A stretch of DNA of 7,542 bases. Source: an uncultured Bacillota bacterium. GTDB lineage: Bacteria; Bacillota; Clostridia; Peptostreptococcales; Anaerovoracaceae. This document shows, in pieces, positions 6,282-7,542 of the stretch. The notes under the pieces were generated by a model. That model saw only the letters and a program-made list of their open reading frames with translations, made no database searches and had not been told where the DNA came from. Made by a program: the position numbers and the translations under genes. The stretch lies in assembly GCA_947302945.1 (NCBI GenBank), contig CAMYWZ010000052.1, forward strand, positions 1 to 7,542, written 5' to 3'. Each line of letters begins with the position of its first letter. The stretch's first letter is position 1.

Positions 6282-6980
6282 TCAGTAAAACAGCTCCGTG
6301 TTTTCTCCTGTGACTCCCGGGCAGGCGCCCTGCTTTATCAGGGGTTCCCTTTCGGGGTGGGCTATGACCCACTTGCCGCGCTGAAGGAGCAGCTTTGCCT
6401 CATAGTCTCCTGAGGCGAAAGCAGCGTCGCGGGCGGTCTTTTCAGCCTCCGAAAGCGGAGTGTTGACGCCCCTCGGAAGCACCACTACGTCCTTAAAGCC
6501 CCACTCGCACGCGCAGGCAGGCGAAAGGTGCAGCGTGGTGCCGAACATCTCAATGGCCGTGCCCTTTTCCGCGAAGAAGACCTCCGCCTTCTCCCCCGGA
6601 TACTTCAGATCCGCGCCTATGTCCCAGCTGTGCCCCAGAAAAAGCATCAGATCCGTGACCGCGATATTGATCTCCGATGCCTTGTGGTACTCGAAGCCGT
6701 TCAGCGTGGTGTTCCTGCCGTTGCAGTAGCCTATCTGTATGGGCATGCCGCCGAAAACGACCTTTTTTATGACCTCCGCGGACGGCAGAGCCTCCATCTC
6801 CGGGACGGAAGCCACGTAGACGTTGCCCTCCGCCGGCACCGATGTCCTGTCCTGCATATATCTGACAAGGTCAGTAAAGTCACAGCCTTCGATGACTCTC
6901 CCGTAGGAAAGGAAGGCCGGGTCCTTTACGCTTTTTATCCTTACAGCATTCTTTTTGTTCAGCTCATCAAGCCTTTTCAC
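6282..6980 (-). CDS. DUF4867-type protein, probable cupin-fold metalloprotein of a sugar cluster
   Basis: A 232-residue soluble protein that resembles the DUF4867 family from memory, with the typical opening (lysine-rich helix, then DPAFLSYGRVI at 20-30). No catalytic function is established to my knowledge. The central region suggests a metal-binding cupin barrel: QIGYCNGRNTTLNGFEYHK at 82-100, with E97, H99 and E103 spaced as in cupin motif 1, then a second stretch PGEKAEVFFAEKG and IEMFGTTLHLSP with E144 and H151 as possible further ligands. This arrangement is similar to that of D-lyxose isomerases, so isomerase or epimerase activity is plausible. It starts with GTG at 6980, inside the end of the dehydrogenase gene (14-base overlap), with AAAGG about 9 bases before it. 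It ends 3 bases before the permease start. I recall a DUF4867 gene of unknown role in described sulfo-transaldolase clusters, but cannot verify this here. Confidence 0.8.
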   Translation of the reverse strand: MKRLDELNKKNAVRIKSVKDPAFLSYGRVIEGCDFTDLVRYMQDRTSVPAEGNVYVASVPEMEALPSAEVIKKVVFGGMPIQIGYCNGRNTTLNGFEYHKASEINIAVTDLMLFLGHSWDIGADLKYPGEKAEVFFAEKGTAIEMFGTTLHLSPACACEWGFKDVVVLPRGVNTPLSEAEKTARDAAFASGDYEAKLLLQRGKWVIAHPEREPLIKQGACPGVTGENTELFY

Positions 6981-7542
6981 CGCGCACCACCTTTATCGTC
7001 GCGCAGAAATCTTCCTTGCCAAGGCCCATTTCGAGCGCTTTGTCGTAGACCCTGGCAGCGTTCTCCTCGCCGGGCATCTTTACGCCGCACTGCTCCGCGA
7101 GCCTGAGGCAGATGTGCACGTCCTTGTGCTCGTTCTCCACCGAAAACGCCGTGGTATAGTCCTCTTTCGCAAGGACGTCCTTCTTGGAATCCAGGTACCA
7201 GTTGCCGGCCCCTCCGTAGGAGATGGCCTTCGCGAACGTGAGCATGTCTATACCATTTGCGGCAGCCAGAGTGCTGGTCTCGTTGACGCCGTTCTGGATC
7301 TGCGAAACCAGAGCGTTGTGGCATATCTTCATGACCAGCCCCTTGCCGTTGCCGCCCATGCGTATGATGTTCTCTCCCATGTAGGAGAGCACCGGCTCCG
7401 CCTTTCTGCATGCTTCTTCCGAACCGCCCATGTATATTCCGAGCTTTCCGGCAATGGCGGCGGGCTTGCTCTTTACGACGGGGGCGTCTATGAACTCCGC
7501 TCCGGTCTTCTTTACCATCTCCGAGAGCTCGACCGAGACGTC
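6967..7542 (-). CDS. Beta-hydroxyacid dehydrogenase, candidate 3-sulfolactaldehyde reductase, 5' end outside window
   Basis: The C-terminal 191 residues of an NAD(P)-dependent dehydrogenase of the 3-hydroxyisobutyrate dehydrogenase family; the open frame runs off the right edge, so the Rossmann domain (about 110 residues) is missing. Visible parts: the end of the coenzyme domain (DVSVELSEMVKKTGAEFIDAPV), the substrate loop, YMGGSEEA, the inter-domain helix with the catalytic lysine K72 in VMKICHNALV (fragment numbering), and the all-helical C-terminal domain with AFSVENEHKDVHICLRLAEQ. The substrate loop reads APVVKSKPAA instead of the usual APVSGGxxGA, so two lysines replace the small residues that bind a carboxylate. 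E. coli YihU, which reduces 3-sulfolactaldehyde, has Arg-Thr-Ser at this place as I recall. The first Asn of the usual KxxNN is His. It overlaps the next gene by 14 bases. Family is certain; the sulfo-substrate is inferred. Confidence 0.88.
   Translation of the reverse strand, partial: DVSVELSEMVKKTGAEFIDAPVVKSKPAAIAGKLGIYMGGSEEACRKAEPVLSYMGENIIRMGGNGKGLVMKICHNALVSQIQNGVNETSTLAAANGIDMLTFAKAISYGGAGNWYLDSKKDVLAKEDYTTAFSVENEHKDVHICLRLAEQCGVKMPGEENAARVYDKALEMGLGKEDFCATIKVVRGEKA

Noticed and set aside
5599..6372. Minus-strand open frame of 257 codons overlapping the permease in another frame
   Set aside because: Composition is Arg/Gly/His-rich low-quality protein with no membrane segments, while the other frame is a clear TauE/SafE protein.

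Overview
The window is a stretch of ordinary bacterial chromosome in which all eight recognisable genes lie on the minus strand, so transcription runs from high to low coordinates. The moderately high GC, frequent ATA isoleucine codons, AGGAGG-type ribosome binding sites, a sigma-A consensus promoter, and a hairpin repeat of a type I recall from gut Clostridia all point to an anaerobic Firmicute of the Clostridia. The genus cannot be named.

The right-hand block (about 2917-7542, in transcription order) holds the C-terminal part of a beta-hydroxyacid dehydrogenase (cut by the window edge), a DUF4867-type protein, a TauE/SafE-family permease, an L-fucose-isomerase-like sugar isomerase, and a ROK-family repressor. 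The first three are overlapping or nearly contiguous. The combination resembles the transaldolase- or transketolase-type sulfoglycolysis clusters that break down sulfoquinovose, the sugar of plant sulfolipid. In that reading the isomerase converts sulfoquinovose to sulfofructose, the dehydrogenase reduces the C3 sulfo-aldehyde to dihydroxypropanesulfonate, the permease exports the product, and the ROK protein regulates the set. The C-C cleaving enzyme, sulfoquinovosidase and importer are not visible and would have to lie beyond 7542. The pathway is an inference from gene content; no single gene proves it.

The left-hand block (1-2882) has its own strong promoter (TTGACA, 17-bp spacer, TATGAT). 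It encodes a membrane-anchored phosphodiester-glycosidase (NAGPA-like) protein, a single-pass membrane protein of unknown function, and ribonuclease III, whose 3' end is outside the window. These three genes are closely spaced (7 and 19 bp) and probably co-transcribed.

The only intergenic stretch over 100 bp is 2790-2916, which holds the promoter, the leader and at most a weak terminator. Two other structured sites stand out: a double-hairpin dispersed-type repeat at 5472-5514 that also supplies the ribosome binding site of the isomerase gene, and two tandem perfect hairpins at the 3' end of that same gene (4105-4147). No tRNA, rRNA, CRISPR array, insertion sequence or attachment site was seen.
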